In this document: positions 22,656-37,578 of the stretch, piece after piece | Layout of the letters: every line of letters begins with the position of its first letter | Position numbering within the stretch: the stretch's first letter is position 1 | Assembly: GCA_023525715.1 (NCBI GenBank) | Contig: CM042013.1 | Coordinates: forward strand, 79,173,494-79,237,493 | Length of the DNA: 64,000 nt | DNA from: Cichorium intybus | Lineage: Eukaryota > Streptophyta > Magnoliopsida > Asterales > Asteraceae | Direction of reading: 5' to 3' | The notes under the pieces: generated by a model | What the model was told of the DNA's origin: nothing | Seen by the model: the letters and a program-made list of their open reading frames with translations, nothing else | The model's database searches: none | Program-made: the position numbers and the translations under genes

Positions 22656-25466
22656 GACAGAAATTTTAGGTACCCAAACCATGGTGGGTCCTGATTTGTT
22701 AATGGTTTTTGATAATCTGAAATCATTATGGTATTTGTTGATTGGACGAAGTGGTTGAGGCTTGACTTGACTTATCAGATTTTCCCAATTTAAGATTTGT
22801 CTTTGAAAACCTGTCATTTGAAACGATTTCTGATTTTGTGAAAAGTATCCTATATGTGAAGTTCTGTTTGATAACCTTTCTTTGTATCTGGGATCTGAAT
22901 GGTTTTGGAAAACACTTTGATGATGGAGTGGAGTTTGGTGAAATGATGGTTTCTGAAAGTTCTTTGAGAGATTGAAGTTTATCTTTTGAAAGTGACTTTG
23001 AATCGGTTTTTGAAAAGGTTTTTGTTTTGGATTAGAGGTTTGGTTTTGTGGCACAGCGACTGGTTTCAAAGGTTTTTCTTTGAAAACAATGGGCTTGCTT
23101 TGTTCTTTTGGTTTAAAGACAGCTTGAATGGGTTGTTTATTTGTCTGCTGTTTCTTTGAATACTTTTGTCCCAGACTGTTCTTTCCAATAAAGGTTGAGT
23201 TTAAAGAGGGAAAGACAGTTGGAGCAGAAGTACTTCCATTTTGATGATCAGAATTTTCTCCATTTAAGAAATTTTCAAGTTTGATTGTGCCATCATTCTT
23301 TGTTAGTTTAGTATATCTCAATTGATGAGTTACTGAACTAGCAGAGTCTGATTCAGATTTTACAACTCTTTTGAATGATTTGTTGAAAAAGGTATCATCT
23401 GGGCTGCAGTTGATAACTGTTTCATCATCTGAATCGTCCTCATTGGCAGATGAGAAAAAATCTGGTTGTGGTGATTTAGAGTTTTCACTAATTTTCCCAT
23501 TTTCATTTTCAGTCATTTCATTTTCAAAAGATTCTCTTCCAATTCCTGGTTTATAGTTCGTATCAATTTTGCCAGTTCCTAAGTTGTTTGCTTTAGTGAA
23601 AACATCATCACTCAATTTTCTGGCAATATTGATAGAATCCAGTTTTCCTTGAAATATTTGATTTTCGGATTCAAGAAATTTGATTTGCTTTGAAGAATCA
23701 TCTAGTTTTAGAGTTAAACTAGTGTTTTTGTCGGTTAAATCTTGAACTTTTTGTTTTAACTGAAGGACTTCTTTTTCTAAGGTATCTTTTATTTCAGATG
23801 AAATAACAGATTGATTTTTTATTTCTAAGTCCCTTTTTTGTTTTAGAGCTTCATTTAATTGTTCTAGGACGTGATTATTTTCTTCAGATTTTCGTTCAAT
23901 GTCTCTTTTAAGTTTGTCTCTAGTCCTTGTAGATTCTCCAAATCTGAGTTGCAAAGTTTGTAATTCAGATTTGTAGATATCAGATTTGACTATTGTGTCA
24001 TGATACAGTCTGAGATCAGCTTTTAGACTGTTCTCAATCTTAGTCATGTGGGACTCAAATGGTGTTCTTGAAAGACCGAGATCTGAGATCATAGACCATA
24101 CCTGATCGATGACATATGGAGCTCTTGTGGTTGGTTCATTGTCAGCCATGAAGCAGAAGTTTGACTGAGCTGGTTCAGTATCTGTTTCATCATCAGAAGT
24201 TGGCCAGTGTTCCACGCTAGGTTCGTAGAATGCCATCAAAGCTTTTTGCTTTGCTTTCTTTTCTTGTTTCTTCAGTTCTTCGGCTTTTTGAGCATAGTAA
24301 GCTGAGTCTTTGACCTTGACTTTGGCTCGACAATCTCGGGCATAATGATTTAGTCCTTTGCATTTGTGACAAATGATTACGTCATCATCATCATCGCTAT
24401 TGTCAGCCTTTTGGCTCTTAACGGGTGGTCTTTCAGATGTTTGAGTTTGTTTCTGTTGAGATGGTTTTGAATAATTTTGCTAAGATCCGGAACTTTGGTT
24501 ATTTTGAAAACCTTTGTTTTGATTATAAGAGTTGTGATTATTTTGAAATCCACGATTCTGAAAGTTTTGTCCAAAAGTGGATCTTTGTTGAAAATTTGGT
24601 CTATGATGTGGCAAAAATCTTTCGAGATTAGTGTTTGCTACCAAAGCACACAATTGTTGGTAGTCAGCTTCATTATTTGGATCAGACAAGTCACAAGGAT
24701 TACTTAAGAAAGCTTGGTTTTGATCAATTTGACTTTGATCAGGAAAATGTGTTTGGTTTTGAGAGGATGTTGACAACAGAGCAAGCGGTCCTCCAAAAGA
24801 AGTAGACGTTGGTGGGTCAATCGAGGATTCATACGATTGTAATTCTCCGTACAGATTGTACAAAGATTCAGTATGAATTGCCGGATTTCCCTGAATGATG
24901 AGTTTGACCATTTTCCAGCTTTCATAAAGGTTGTTTAAAAATTTGAGGTTTATTTCATGCTGTGACTTTTTAATGCCTAAATTATTCATTTTGATGGTAA
25001 TGAGATTGAATCTGTCATGAGCATCATGGATGGTCTCATGTGAAAACATTTTGAAGTTGTCAAATTCGTTTAAAACCGATGTTTTCTTGTTTCCAATGAT
25101 TCTCTCATTTCCTTCAAAACGATTTTTCAAAGTTTGCCAAATTTGGTTTGCAGTTAAAAGGATTATATCATTCATTTGGCTTAGAATACTGTGGGGTATT
25201 CCAGACACAAGTTCCTTTTTGGCTTGAAGTTCAAGTTTCTTCCTTTCATTCAGTATATCCAAGTTACTCGTAAGAGAGGTCATGTTCTCTGGTAGAGATC
25301 CGTCTACACATTTCCACACATCTTCACTTATAGAGTTGAGATGAAGATTCATACGACCTACCCATGATTTATATTCTTCGGGGATAAGAATGGGTGCTCG
25401 AGTACCTGAACCTATACTGTTAGCAATAGATACAGAATTTATGTTTGAGTAGTTTGCGGAAGACAT
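22653..25466 (-). pseudogene. Gag of element B, with zinc knuckle and coiled coil
   Basis: The start at 25466 (MSSANYSNINSV) is the first ATG after a T-rich leader. The N-terminal ~330 residues are a UBN2/DUF4219-type capsid region (PEEYKSWVGRMNLHL). A TAG at 24480-24482 interrupts it. The same frame continues with a CX2CX4HX4C knuckle (CHKCKGLNHYARDC, near 24330-24370) and a long coiled coil (roughly 24050-23600, with RDKLKRDIERKSEENNHVLE). A Gln/Lys/Phe-rich tail runs to VWVPKISV and a TAA. Gag would package the RNA. One in-frame stop inside an otherwise continuous frame suggests recent damage. Confidence 0.88.
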
Positions 25467-25741
25467 TTTTTTTTTTTTTTTTTTGTCAACGAAAATGTGA
25501 TATTAAAATGAAATTTTTAAAGAAAACTTATTGGTGGTTTATAAAAACGCTACACAAAAGTTTTAAACAAAAATTTTCAAAATAAATCACACAAGTAATT
25601 TTTAAATGTTTTTGTTTGTTTTTTTAATTTTTTTGTTGAACAAGTGATATTAAGATGAAATTTTTTAAAGGAAACTTATTGGTGGTTTATAAAAACGCTA
25701 CACAAAAGTTCTCGACAAAAATTTCAAAGTAAATCACACAA
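25467..25741 (-). other. 5' leader of element B with a tandem duplication
   Basis: Two 99-bp copies, 25497-25595 and 25644-25742, lie 147 bp apart. Both end CACACAAG; in the second copy this directly abuts the primer site. Confidence 0.85.
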
Positions 25742-25753
25742 GCTCTGATACCA
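25742..25753 (-). promoter_or_regulatory. Primer binding site (tRNA-iMet) of element B
   Basis: GCTCTGATACCA, complement of TGGTATCAGAGC, two bases from the 5' LTR. Confidence 0.9.
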
Positions 25754-25755
25754 AT

Positions 25756-27053
25756 TGTTGAAAATACGAGATAACCGATCACCACGAATAAGGGTTTTTA
25801 AGCCGATTACTGTGTGACAGATATGTATTTTATCTATAATATGCGGAATAAATAAGAGTTGCGGTAAATCTAAACTAGACAGTATTTAAATAGACAGAAA
25901 GCGGTAAATAAAGTAAAAGTTAGATGTTAGATGTTAGATGTAATAAACGCCATTATCAACGATAACGTGTTTTTACAATAAATAAAAAAGTTAGAAATTA
26001 GGAGTTAGATGTTAGATGTAATAAACGCCATTATCAACGATAACGTGTTTTTACAATAAATAAAAAGGTTAGAAGTTAGAAGTTAAATGTCTCGGTTAAA
26101 TACAGTCCACATGTGTTTTCGTTGTCACGGTTCAATTTTTATGTCTTGGAATTTAGTACAATTGATTTATAACAGTTTAAATAAATCAATAATGGCTCAC
26201 GTAAATTATTGGAATTATAATTTCAAAAGAACTTATCGATAGCAAATGAAGATGGCGATTCTCTTTGAAGCTTCGATTCTTGTTCTTTGCTCGGGTTTTC
26301 TTGATGTGTCGATTTCTTGTTCTTTTCGATAGGATGAGGTTTTGGTGATATTTGGTGTCGGGTAGAGGTTGTTTGGAGGTTTGAAGTTTGGTGTCGGGTA
26401 GAGGTTGTTTAGAGGTTTGAAGTTTTGGTGTCGGAAGGATATCTTGTTTCTTGCGGTTGTGCGGTTTGATTCTTGTTGACAAGTTCAGAAATTTGAGTGT
26501 CTTGAGGTGTTTGGTCGTGGGTAAGAGTGTATGGAGCTTAGTTGATATATGTGTTGTACCAAATTAGCAAGAGGGAGCCTCAATTTATAGTTGCTGAAGA
26601 TACAGGCATCGCGTCGCGACCGGGCATGCCGTCGCGTCGCGAAGGGGCGTGTGTCGGGTTGCTTTTGGTCGGCCACTGGTTAGTGCGTTTGTTGGCAGTC
26701 TCGCGTTCATGGAGTTGGTGGTCTCGCGTTCAAGCTCTTCGCGTCGCGACCATGCTGGCCGTCGCGTCGCGATCGCTGGGCGATTTGGTCTGCTGCCTTG
26801 CTTCTTCTCTTCACGTCGCGACCATAGGGTCTGTCGCGTCGTGATTGCTGTAGCAGTGTGATATTTTGTATTTTGCTCTTTGGTTTGAAGCGTTACTTCC
26901 TCAGGTTTGGATGATTTCTCAAAGTTTCTCGGGTCTTAATTTATTCTTGTTTTTGATCTCGAATTCACGCAATCTGAAATAAACTGATAATATTTGTTAG
27001 ATAATAACAGTTCATCTTATTTCAGTGATGGTCATATACAAAAATATATTTTT

Positions 27054-27058
<5 letters not shown>
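25756..27058 (-). repeat. 5' LTR of element B
   Basis: TGTTGAAAATAC to TTTTTCAACA, 1303 bp, with the same TATA (26583-26590) and the same three dyad pairs as its partner: 26609/26632, 26739/26762, 26811/26834, all 23 bp apart. Confidence 0.95.

Positions 27059-27127
<69 letters not shown>
27059..27127. repeat. (TA)n microsatellite
   Basis: An almost pure TA run immediately after the 5' LTR of element B. The bases left of B (16409-16418) are also TA repeat, so B inserted in a TA tract. Confidence 0.95.
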
Positions 27128-27972
<845 letters not shown>

Positions 27973-29151
27973 TGTAATTAATCAATGAAGTATTTATTCA
28001 TTCATAATGATGACATACCTGTTTATAGTCGAGAAAATTCTGAATAGAAACTATCAACAATATAACCCTCTTACATTAAGACCCCTTTCTAATTCTCATG
28101 ATTAAAGCAACACCTCTTTGGTTCTTCGTGAGTACCTTAGAATGTTCTTTCTAATCATCCAATGATATTCCATATTTGTTTTTTTTTTAAATTTGGCATC
28201 TTCCTCTAATGCTCCAAAGGATTATTGCATGCCAATTCTTGTACATATCATGGTATATATCTAATGGGTCAACTGTCGAAGCATACTAACTCCCACTTGC
28301 TCTATCTCAATCTTTTGTGCAAGATCGTTCAGGCTTGCTCAATTTATATATAGTGATATGTATGAAACTACTTTTAGAATATTATATCTTAAAATCATTC
28401 AAAATCTTATCAATATACGCACCTTGACTTCAACCCTTAATTTAATTTGATCTATCACTATACATCCTTATTCCCAAATGTCAGTATGTCATTTACGTAC
28501 TAGCTTAGGAATATTACTACCCTCCCACCAACTTTCAAAAGTAATTTTTACTTTTAGATCAAAGCATTTGATCAAAATGAAAACTCTAATCTTGAGATGC
28601 TTATTTAATCCATGAATGAATTGTATCTTAGTGTTTACGGTCATAAACCATTTTTTTCGAATTTAAAATTCTGACATGGCAAAATGGTAATTGACCTTGT
28701 CATCGGAGCTTTAAGTATCATTCCTCATTGGTCATGATAAAAATTAATTTTTCAATGGTTTACCATTTTTTCAAACACTTTGTGTTTCACTAAGCACTTG
28801 ATCAAACAATGGATAAAACTTTATTCGTATAGTATTTAGAACCATTAGTCGGATTCAGAATTTGACATTGCATTTTGTGTCTTGCTAAGTTTTGATCATC
28901 CTCAATTGTTTTGGTTCAGCAACCTTTTTTTGAGTACTTGTTTCAACCTTTTATGTGTCTGGTTTTTGGTTCTTAAACATCTTTAATTTTCATAAACCTC
29001 CTACTAGCCTTGACCTCTAGAAACATTTTCTCAATGTCTTAGATAATCTACGTAATAAACCTTTATTGTTGGTGGGATTGTAGAATTCATAACCTAAATA
29101 GTCTTTAAGATATATTCTATAAAAAGATATTAAGTAAACCTGGAATTATTA
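27973..29151. other. Decayed intergenic DNA, possible copia relic
   Basis: No open frame or clear domain. CTAACTCCCACTTGCTC (near 28288) resembles the complement of a copia polypurine tract (AAGTGGGAG), so a much-decayed minus-strand copia tail is possible. I cannot support more. Confidence 0.3.
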
Positions 29152-30195
29152 TGTGACAACCAAACTTTTTGGCATAAATAACGTAGGAATTGATACAAGT
29201 GTTCATTATAAAAGAATCGGTACTTTAATAAACTCAACATATTAAAGAAGGACATAATGGTCAAATGAGATAAAATTATGAAAATGTATGGATTCAGACC
29301 CTTTATTAAGTCAAAGTGAGATATTATTTTATTTATAAATGGGTCTTAATGACATGAAGGAAAAATTTGGAAATAAATGACAAAAAGTAAATTCGTAATT
29401 GCCCAATCTTTAAAAATTAATATCTCAAAATATAAAAGGAATTTAGAAAAAGTCATCAAGGTGACTTTGGTAATATTTGAGATAACAAAAATATAGGAAA
29501 AAGATTCAGGTCATTTGGAGTTATAACGAAGAAGTTATGAAGGTTTAAAATGGCCCAAAAGTGACAAAAATAACCAAAGGGTTATTTTCAACGGTTGATA
29601 GCCGAAAAACAATAAAGATTTGCACTTCATTCGGTAGGGGAACGTTGTAAATCTCATTCCCACCTTTCTATAGGTGTAACGTTTGTAAAATTTGGGGATC
29701 GTATGAGAAACTTACGGCTAGGTAAAGATCAAGAAAAAATAACAAGAAAAAGTTGAAAATTTTCACCAAGTTTGGAAGGAGGGGTATCTTTGTCAATTCC
29801 TATTTAAAACCAGCCCATGGTTTTTAACACTCCTGTGGACTCGTCTCTCTCTTAGACCACGTGATTAGAAAGCAAAAAAGAGGGAAAGAAGAAAAGAAAG
29901 TCAGGGAAGTGTTCTGGAAGCAAATTGAAAACACACACACACATACCGCACATACACCGTCTGTGTGTGTTCATGATTCTGCAATTGAGAGAGGGAGACG
30001 ATGGATCTGAGTAGTGATCACCAAGCAGTGGTCGTGGAGAGGAAGGTTGGACATCAGCAGTCAGCTACAGCTGCAGAGGACGAAGAAACTCGGCACCGAT
30101 GCTGTGTTTTTCCGATGAAATCGGGTGCCCGGTGGCCGACAGTCGTAAGGGGGAGGGCCAAGAAGCATTCCATTGTCTGATTTCACATTAAAGTT
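29152..30195 (+). repeat. Copy 1 of a long repeat with TATA box, probable gypsy LTR fragment
   Basis: It begins TGTGACAACCAAAC (29152), a usual start for gypsy LTRs. From about 29335 it closely matches 38158-39012 (roughly 90% by eye). A TATTTAAAA box (29801-29809), a CT-rich region and (CA)n/(TG)n arms follow. The small ORF at 30001-30180 is not kept in the other copy. Confidence 0.55.
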
Positions 30196-33100
30196 CTACA
30201 AATTTCACAATTTTAGTTCTTGAACAGAAGTTTGGAAAGGTATACTTGATTTTTGTTAAACCCTAGTCCCCGAATCCGAAAATTTGCACATGGATGTCGA
30301 AAATGAGCATGGATTCTTATTTCTATGAGTGCTATGAGTCAAGAGTCACATATGGAATGAAAGTATTGGACTTTGGTTGGAAATCTTTGAATGCATGTTT
30401 GCGAAAAGGGATGAAAGGTGAAAGATTATCATGGAATAACACTTGTGGTTGGGTTTTATGTTAATAATTTTCTGTTTTGGAGATGAAAGTTTGTTAATAG
30501 CTAGATGCATTAAAACCTTAAGGTATATTGGTGTTAGACATTGGAATTGGAAAGCATTGAAATGGAATTGACATATATTGGAAGTGTAATCTTCTAAAGA
30601 TCAAAAGTGAGGAAAGAATACAACATGTTCAAAACTGAAAATTTAGTGTATTAATATGTTGTGGTGATAATTGGAAAGTTGGAATAAATGGTACTCAAAT
30701 CCATGTCATGGTGACTAGGAAACTCAAGTTATGCTAGAAATATAAAAGTTTGAGTAAAAAAAATTATTTCACTTTAGAAATTGATGTTTATCATGTGCGG
30801 ATTGTAAACACCATAAGTATGAAATTTAAACATAAGTTTTATGGAATAATGAAGCATGATGTAGTTGACTTGTCGGAGTTGGTCAAACTTCACCATACAA
30901 GGGGATTTTTCGCTACCAAGTAGGTCTTGAAAAATGTTAGATTATAACATACGAGAAGAACGTTTAACTTAGTGAACTAAAATTGAATATTTTTAGAATA
31001 ACGCTAGTTTGGAACTCTTTTAATAAGGGTTGTAGGAATGAGACTTTGTTAACATATGTAGTATGTTAATACTCGAATTTATTTCTAATATTCTACGTTA
31101 TCAATATAGATATTTAAGGAATGCGCGGAAGCAAGTAGAGGCAAAGGCTAACGGACTAAGGTGAGTACATGTGACATTTTCCTATTTTGGGGTACATGGG
31201 AAAAAGTTAAAGTTTTATGACTTTCAATGTGAAATATTTTATTATCTAGTAAAACTTACGAAAGTTTACTTAAATATGTATGAAAGTTATAAAATAATGT
31301 TTTGGCGTTTAGCCCATGAAAGTTATGAAGTAATGTTTTGGCATTTAGCCTAAGATGATTATGAAGTAATGTTTTCTGGATTAAGAGAATGTTATAAGTT
31401 CTGTTGAAGCACAAACTGCATTGAGTACTAAGTCTGTTTTACTTTAGAACTAAGTCTAAATTCGCCACCTAATTGAAAAGAGATTACGGAAAAATTGTTC
31501 ATTTCTGAGCTGGTTACCAAGTTTGGCAAGGATATATTCAAAATTGGAAGAAATCGCACAAATGAAGGAGGAGAAATCGATGGTAAGACCTTTAACATAC
31601 GTATGAAGAGTAGGAAACGAAGTATTCATACCTCTCAAATGTAAGAACTATTCAAGTGCCGTCTACAAAATAAATTACGAAATGATCGAGGATTTTTGAA
31701 GCTATAATTATTATTACGAGTACTCTCACAACAATAGAACCATATTCGAAGAATATGTTTAGGGAGAATGAAGGCGATGAAAGTTTATGATAAATTAAAT
31801 CACATGATCTAGGTTATGTTAGAAGGGTTTAGAAATGATAAGTAACTTCACTGTGATCAAAATATGTAATAATTCCAAGAGAATAAAGATACATGTGTGG
31901 TGATCAAACGAAGTAGTAAAAGAATAAAGAAATTTATTATGGTTAATGGGTTAAGTCGTCAATGAGGGACTTATATAGAAATATTTTGATTACTATTTTG
32001 ATAAATCATCCAATTGTTTAAGTTAGTCCAATTACAAATTTGCAAGGAGCCAAAAATATTTATGAAAACAAGTTTAGGAGTTAGAAACTCACTGGAAATT
32101 GCAAAGTAGAATGCTACTTTAAGAAAAGTGTAAAAATATTTATCATTGAGAATGGGTAGATTCTCAATTTAGTGATTCTAGGAAAACAATCTATGGAGGA
32201 TAGATAATCGTAAGCTTTAAAACTTGTTATGTTTATAGTGAAGAGAAGAAACATAAGAAAATATAACTCTTCACATATATTTTCCGGATTTAGAAAGATG
32301 ATAAACACAATGGTATCCATCTTATGTATCAACTGTAAAGAAAATACAACAGAAAATGCATTTTAATCATATTACTAAATTAGAACAAAAGACACGAATG
32401 AAGATAATGATTACTCGTTTATGGTTGATTTCGTAATAAAAGAAAAATATATTTGATAAGAGGTATAATTGAATATATCAAAGTTGACCAAGTCAAAATT
32501 ACGCCTCATGACTTCATACATATTGATCGATTAGAACGAACATGTAAAATTTAAGAAGTCTAATAAGATATATCCCGAGCATGAATTTCCAGATACATGT
32601 TGATATTAAAATAAATATGTGGAAATTGTAAAGTGTTTGCTAAGATTTGTTAAAAATTCATGAGTTATCCATTAATTTAAGCTCCAGTTATGAAAAAGTA
32701 AGGAAGAGTAAAACTCGACTTTTCGCGGTAGAGTCTAAGAATGGTTTACAAAGAAGTTAGTTGGGATATCTGTAGTCTATGTGGAAATTGACTTAAATAT
32801 GTAATGTACTAAATGTAATGAATTAGATATACTAAGAAATAATTCCAATTTGGTGTTAGCTAGATTGATATTAAGAATTAGCTAAAAAGAATGACATTTG
32901 GTAAAAATCATAACGTGAGACAAGAATTTGAAATTCTTATGACCATAATAAAGAAAGTATTTGAGTTTGATTATTTAGGACAAAATCATAACTACAAGGT
33001 AATGATAAGGTTAAAATATAAGCTTGTTGATTGTAAGAGATAAAAGGAATAATCAAATACCTTTCGAAATGACACGGTAGAATGTGGAATCATAAAGGTT

Positions 33101-35047
33101 TATTCCAACAATGGTCAAAATGGATACGGTAATGAACCAACATATTTAGAATAATAATTATACAGTGTTGAGAGAGCATCTCTGGAAATTTAAAAGCGAA
33201 CAAAGTTTTGCAATGCTTTATAATTTTTAGAAACTTTATAGATCATAAAACTAGTTTGAAGAAAAATAAACAAATGAGGTATGTTTTGAAATGTAAGCAT
33301 TAGTGATGTCTTATAAAAATGTTTGGAGTAGATAGTTGTAAAAACATTATGTTGGATTTCGAGAAATCACATTTAAGCAAAGTACAATGCCCATATGAGA
33401 AAGTGGTAAAAAAGAGTCAAAATGAAAGTGGTTTGAATAGCCCAATGAAGCTTTTACACATAACATAAACCTTGATGCCAGATGTTTGGATTTTATATCA
33501 TAGAGTTTAAATACTTTTATAGAAGAAAATGTTTTAAGTTTTCGTAAACATGACAAAATAGTAATGATGTTTAAAATAGTCTACGTGCCCTTAGAAAGCA
33601 CATATAGCTATCAAAATTTGATTTCAAACGAAATTAAAATGGCAAGATAAAAACCAACATCGGTTAAATTAAGTTTTGAAGAAAAGTGCTATGTTAAAGT
33701 AAGTTAACAAAAGTAAAGTTGGTCGTTTTTAAGGAGAAATATGGCTTTCATGGTTTGGAAAGGTCTAGTAAACTATATGAAGCGATTATAAAATATTTTA
33801 CGGATGATAAATAAAACCGGTGAAGTGAAATAGGTTTTTGATGGAAGATTAAGAAGTAATGAATAAGTGGATTGGTGTAGTTAGTCGTAGCTAACTACTA
33901 AGGTTAGTACAGGTGACTTTTTCCCCAAAATAAAAGACATGAAAAATTGTTTATAAAGGTTTTATGGTATTGATGCAGTTCCGTATCTTTTATAGAGTCA
34001 AAGGTTAAGCTATAGGTTTGGCGTGTGACATAAGATGATATAATCCTTGATAACGATAAGAATGACAGTAACTCCGTTAAGGACACAAACGAATGTACGA
34101 AAACATTAAGGGTCGAAGGAGGACTCGCAATTATAGGAAATTTTCGTACAACAAAGTAATGTGATGTTGGACAGGGCATGAAAATTTAAGTTTGAAGGTT
34201 GGGTATGAAACATGTTAGTGATTTGGAAAGTGTAAGATGATGGTATACTCGAGAATATCACTAGTTAAGTCTTAAGCTCAAGATGGAAACAATCCTAAAG
34301 CTAAAATCATAGCGCAAAAGGAAAGTCTCACGTATCGGCAACAATGGGTTAAACCTCTGTGTCTCTTCGTGAGTCATATTAGACATACTCACCAATGGTA
34401 TTTAAGTGACTACTCATGGTGACTCATCTGCCTCCTAACACGAAGCTCCTATTATCACCCTTGTTAGTATCGGAACACTTTTCCAAGTAGTAACTCTAGT
34501 ACGCAGACGATAAAAAGGTGTTGAGGTAATATTGATATTAGTGTCGGCTTAGGATTGTCAATAGTGGATCTCTCGCTGCTGACCTTATATCAAGAGTCGG
34601 TATCTACCGAGAAATCATCGTTCTCAGTACTAAGTGGGTTGTTCCTGGAGCGGCTAGTGATATAACCGAACGGGTTAGCTTAGCCTTTAATATGGGATAA
34701 AAATATTTCTAAATAAAGATATTATGATAAAAGTGCACCTAATTTCCAAGTGTACCGAGATGAATGCCTATAATATGCAATGCCTATACGCACACCAAAA
34801 ATTTTGATTTTCAAAAGTTTAAATTGAAAATCGTTTTGAACATAATTCTACTATAACTGTCTCTAGTCTCGCATTAATTTTCCTTAATGAAGCATAGTTG
34901 GCGAGGCTATGCCTAATTAAAGTCCAATAATGCGTACTCGACTTAGTTAAACAAGTAATATGTTCAATATTTTTGAAAGTTATTTTGAAAATTTTTGGCT
35001 ATAGTTTGCGTTCTCCAACGGGAAAACCGGTATTCTTTATAACCTTC
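30196..35047. other. AT-rich decayed repeat DNA without genes
   Basis: About 4.9 kb with no credible coding. Two related stretches, 31140-31240 and 33880-33980 (each with ACTAAGGT(G/T)AGTACA(T/G)GTGAC), suggest a duplicated LTR-like segment. From ~34950 it is presumably the leader side of the LTR element whose primer site is at 35048. Confidence 0.4.
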
Positions 35048-35060
35048 GGCTCTGATACGA
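35048..35060 (-). promoter_or_regulatory. Primer binding site (tRNA-iMet, one mismatch) of a gypsy-type element
   Basis: GGCTCTGATACGA, complement TCGTATCAGAGCC; the usual site has TGG at the start. It is five bases from the LTR end. Confidence 0.75.
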
Positions 35061-35065
35061 ATTTC

Positions 35066-37578
35066 TGTCACACCCCGCTAAAGCAGAAACACAGAATATG
35101 ACAGTACAAAAGGGTCTCATAACAAAAGTTAAAGACAACACATGCGTAATGCTTCTACAAGTGATATGTCTCTAGGTGCCACTTACTAGCTGACTCTTGA
35201 AAAGCATGTAAAATGAGGGTCAACTATTGAAATACTTGGTGAGTGCACAGATTTGAGTATACGAATAGTTTTAAATTTTCAATGAACATTTTTTAAACAA
35301 ATGTATTGCCAATAGTGAAATGTTTCACATGCAATTTTGAACGCAACGTGATCATTTGTATATAAAGCTTGAGTCCACAACTAGTCCTAAAGACCAAACA
35401 CCCCTACAAATCACGTTCTATCGTCAACATGTAAGGCTATTGGTAATCAGCACCCACATAGCCATGTGAGTGGGGATGGTCAATCTCAAATAGCATTATC
35501 CATATAAACCATCGTCTCAAATAGAGTTAATAGGTTGTGTAAAAGAACAACAGCGGACTTTGCACACGATAGAATTCTAAAGCATACGATAGTTGCATGT
35601 AATTAAAAGCATACGTTCAAGATAAACATTTTGAAAATTTAAAGTCATGCTTTCCACCCCAAAACATAAAACAATAAAAAGGGGCTATGAATACTCACAA
35701 TTCTAACAAGTGATCTCAAGAGTTCGGCTGCTTGGTACACGTATGAGGTTCCTACTCACGTCCTACGAAAACACAAAGGTTCTAAGATTCGCATCTCACT
35801 TATGTGTCTAAGCATCATAGAATCACCCATTTAAATAACAACCTTAGAATTGATTTTGGTTTTCTGTAAGTTTCAAATGATATTTTGTAACAATTTTGGA
35901 ATTGTATTTATTTGAAAATACATGAAAACCATCTCCAAAGATCACCAAAATTTATTCTCATCATCCTACTGGGGAGATAAGGGGATTTTAAAATTTTGGG
36001 AGTTTTTAGATTTGTATTGCATCTATTTCAAATTTAAGCTTGTTATATTAGAAAATTTTGGAATAATTAGTAAATAGACAAAATAAATTCTAAAATAATT
36101 TCTGGTGTTACTTTAGTATAGGTGAGGTCTGGGAAAAATCAATGTTGGGTTTTAAGAATCGGATCTTGGTTTTCTAAAATACTCATCATGAGTGGAACAT
36201 AAATCGAAATAATTATTAAACAGTGCCCAAATGAGCTGAAACTTTTTGGGGAGCCTCAACTCTTGATAAAAACATTTCGCACAAATTTTCACAATTTATT
36301 AAGTCCCGTAGCTATTAATTAGTGAATTAAGTCATCATTTGACACCTTATTTTTATAAATCGAGATTTAAGTATTTATGAATGACACTTTCCAGTATGCA
36401 TCTTAATAAAATCTAGTTTCTGGGAAAATTAATTCCCTATTTTATTTGTTTCGAAATCCAAGCTTTACAAGTCCATAAAGTTTAAAAATACAACTTATCT
36501 CTTTTGTGTTCCAGATTTTGAAGTTTCAAGTTCAACAATTTTTTAACATAGTTCCCTATTCTTATAGATCACCAAATTTGGACAACACTTGGTCTAGTAT
36601 TCAAGGGTTTTTACAATTTTTCTCATGATTTTCAGAAGTAATATAGATCTATTTTCATGTACAACAAAATGACCATTTTCGGAATATGAGCTGTAAGAGT
36701 AACATTTTTGTAAAAATTGTTTGGGGTCAAAATCTTATTGTTTTTGAGTGAAACCAATTGGGTTCAACACTTAATATAAGTTCATTCCAGAAGAAAAATG
36801 CTGATTTTTGGACCAATAAAAGTTGAGATATTGTCGTTTGAAGTAGAGCAAAGAAATCTGGCAGATTTGCATGCTTGGTTAAGGGTTGCTAACTTGATGT
36901 TTTGATCATCATCAAGACAAATGAATCTCCCTTGAGGTTAAACACGGTTTTTCATGCTTCATACTATCATTTTTCAGAAACTAAAACAGCTAATATGGTG
37001 GATGGTTTTAAACTAATGTCTTTGGTTCATAAGTGTTCTATGATGAAGAACATACAAACCATCAACATGCATGAAGTTTCTACAAATGCAACCCGATTTC
37101 CTTCACATGCATGGTGTTGAAATACATCCATGATATTCAAGGAAGGGTTTTATAACCAAAAACATAAAGTTTAGAAGAAAAGAGATCAATAATTTCACTC
37201 TTTTTAAACACATACACACATGTGAGACTGAAATCTACAAACATCAAGCTAAGAGAAAGGTTTCTAGTCATGGAAGTGACATAGAACCCGAATATGAAAA
37301 GAAAAGTACATAAAATAGTGAAACAAGAATCATAAATGACATAGTGTTACCTAAAACACTTTGTGGTTTTCTTCAACAAGCACCAAACTCACAAAATTTG
37401 TGAGTTCTTTGCTGAAATCCTGCTGAGATCTTGAGAGGAAAAGAGAGATTTTGTGAGAGGGAGAGAGAGAGAGAGAGGGAGAGAGAGAGAGAAAAGGAGA
37501 GGAAGAGTGAAAATGTGGTGAAATTGATTTGGAGTGGAGAGAGGTAGCTTTTATAGTTTCAAGAAGATTTCATGGGGA

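Larger units (their letters stand above)
16419..27058 (-). mobile_element. Element B: complete Ty1/copia retrotransposon, recent but defective
   Basis: Both LTRs (1304 and 1303 bp) look nearly identical by eye. Polypurine tract, pol, gag and primer site are all present, in minus-strand order. Flanks on both sides read TATAT, compatible with a 5-bp duplication, although the target is a TA microsatellite. The coding frame carries three stops and one frameshift. LTR similarity implies recent insertion. Confidence 0.92.

Noticed and set aside
30001..30180. 59-codon ORF after the TATA box of repeat copy 1
   Set aside because: The second copy of the repeat (near 38813) has lost the ATG and carries an early stop, so the frame is not conserved.
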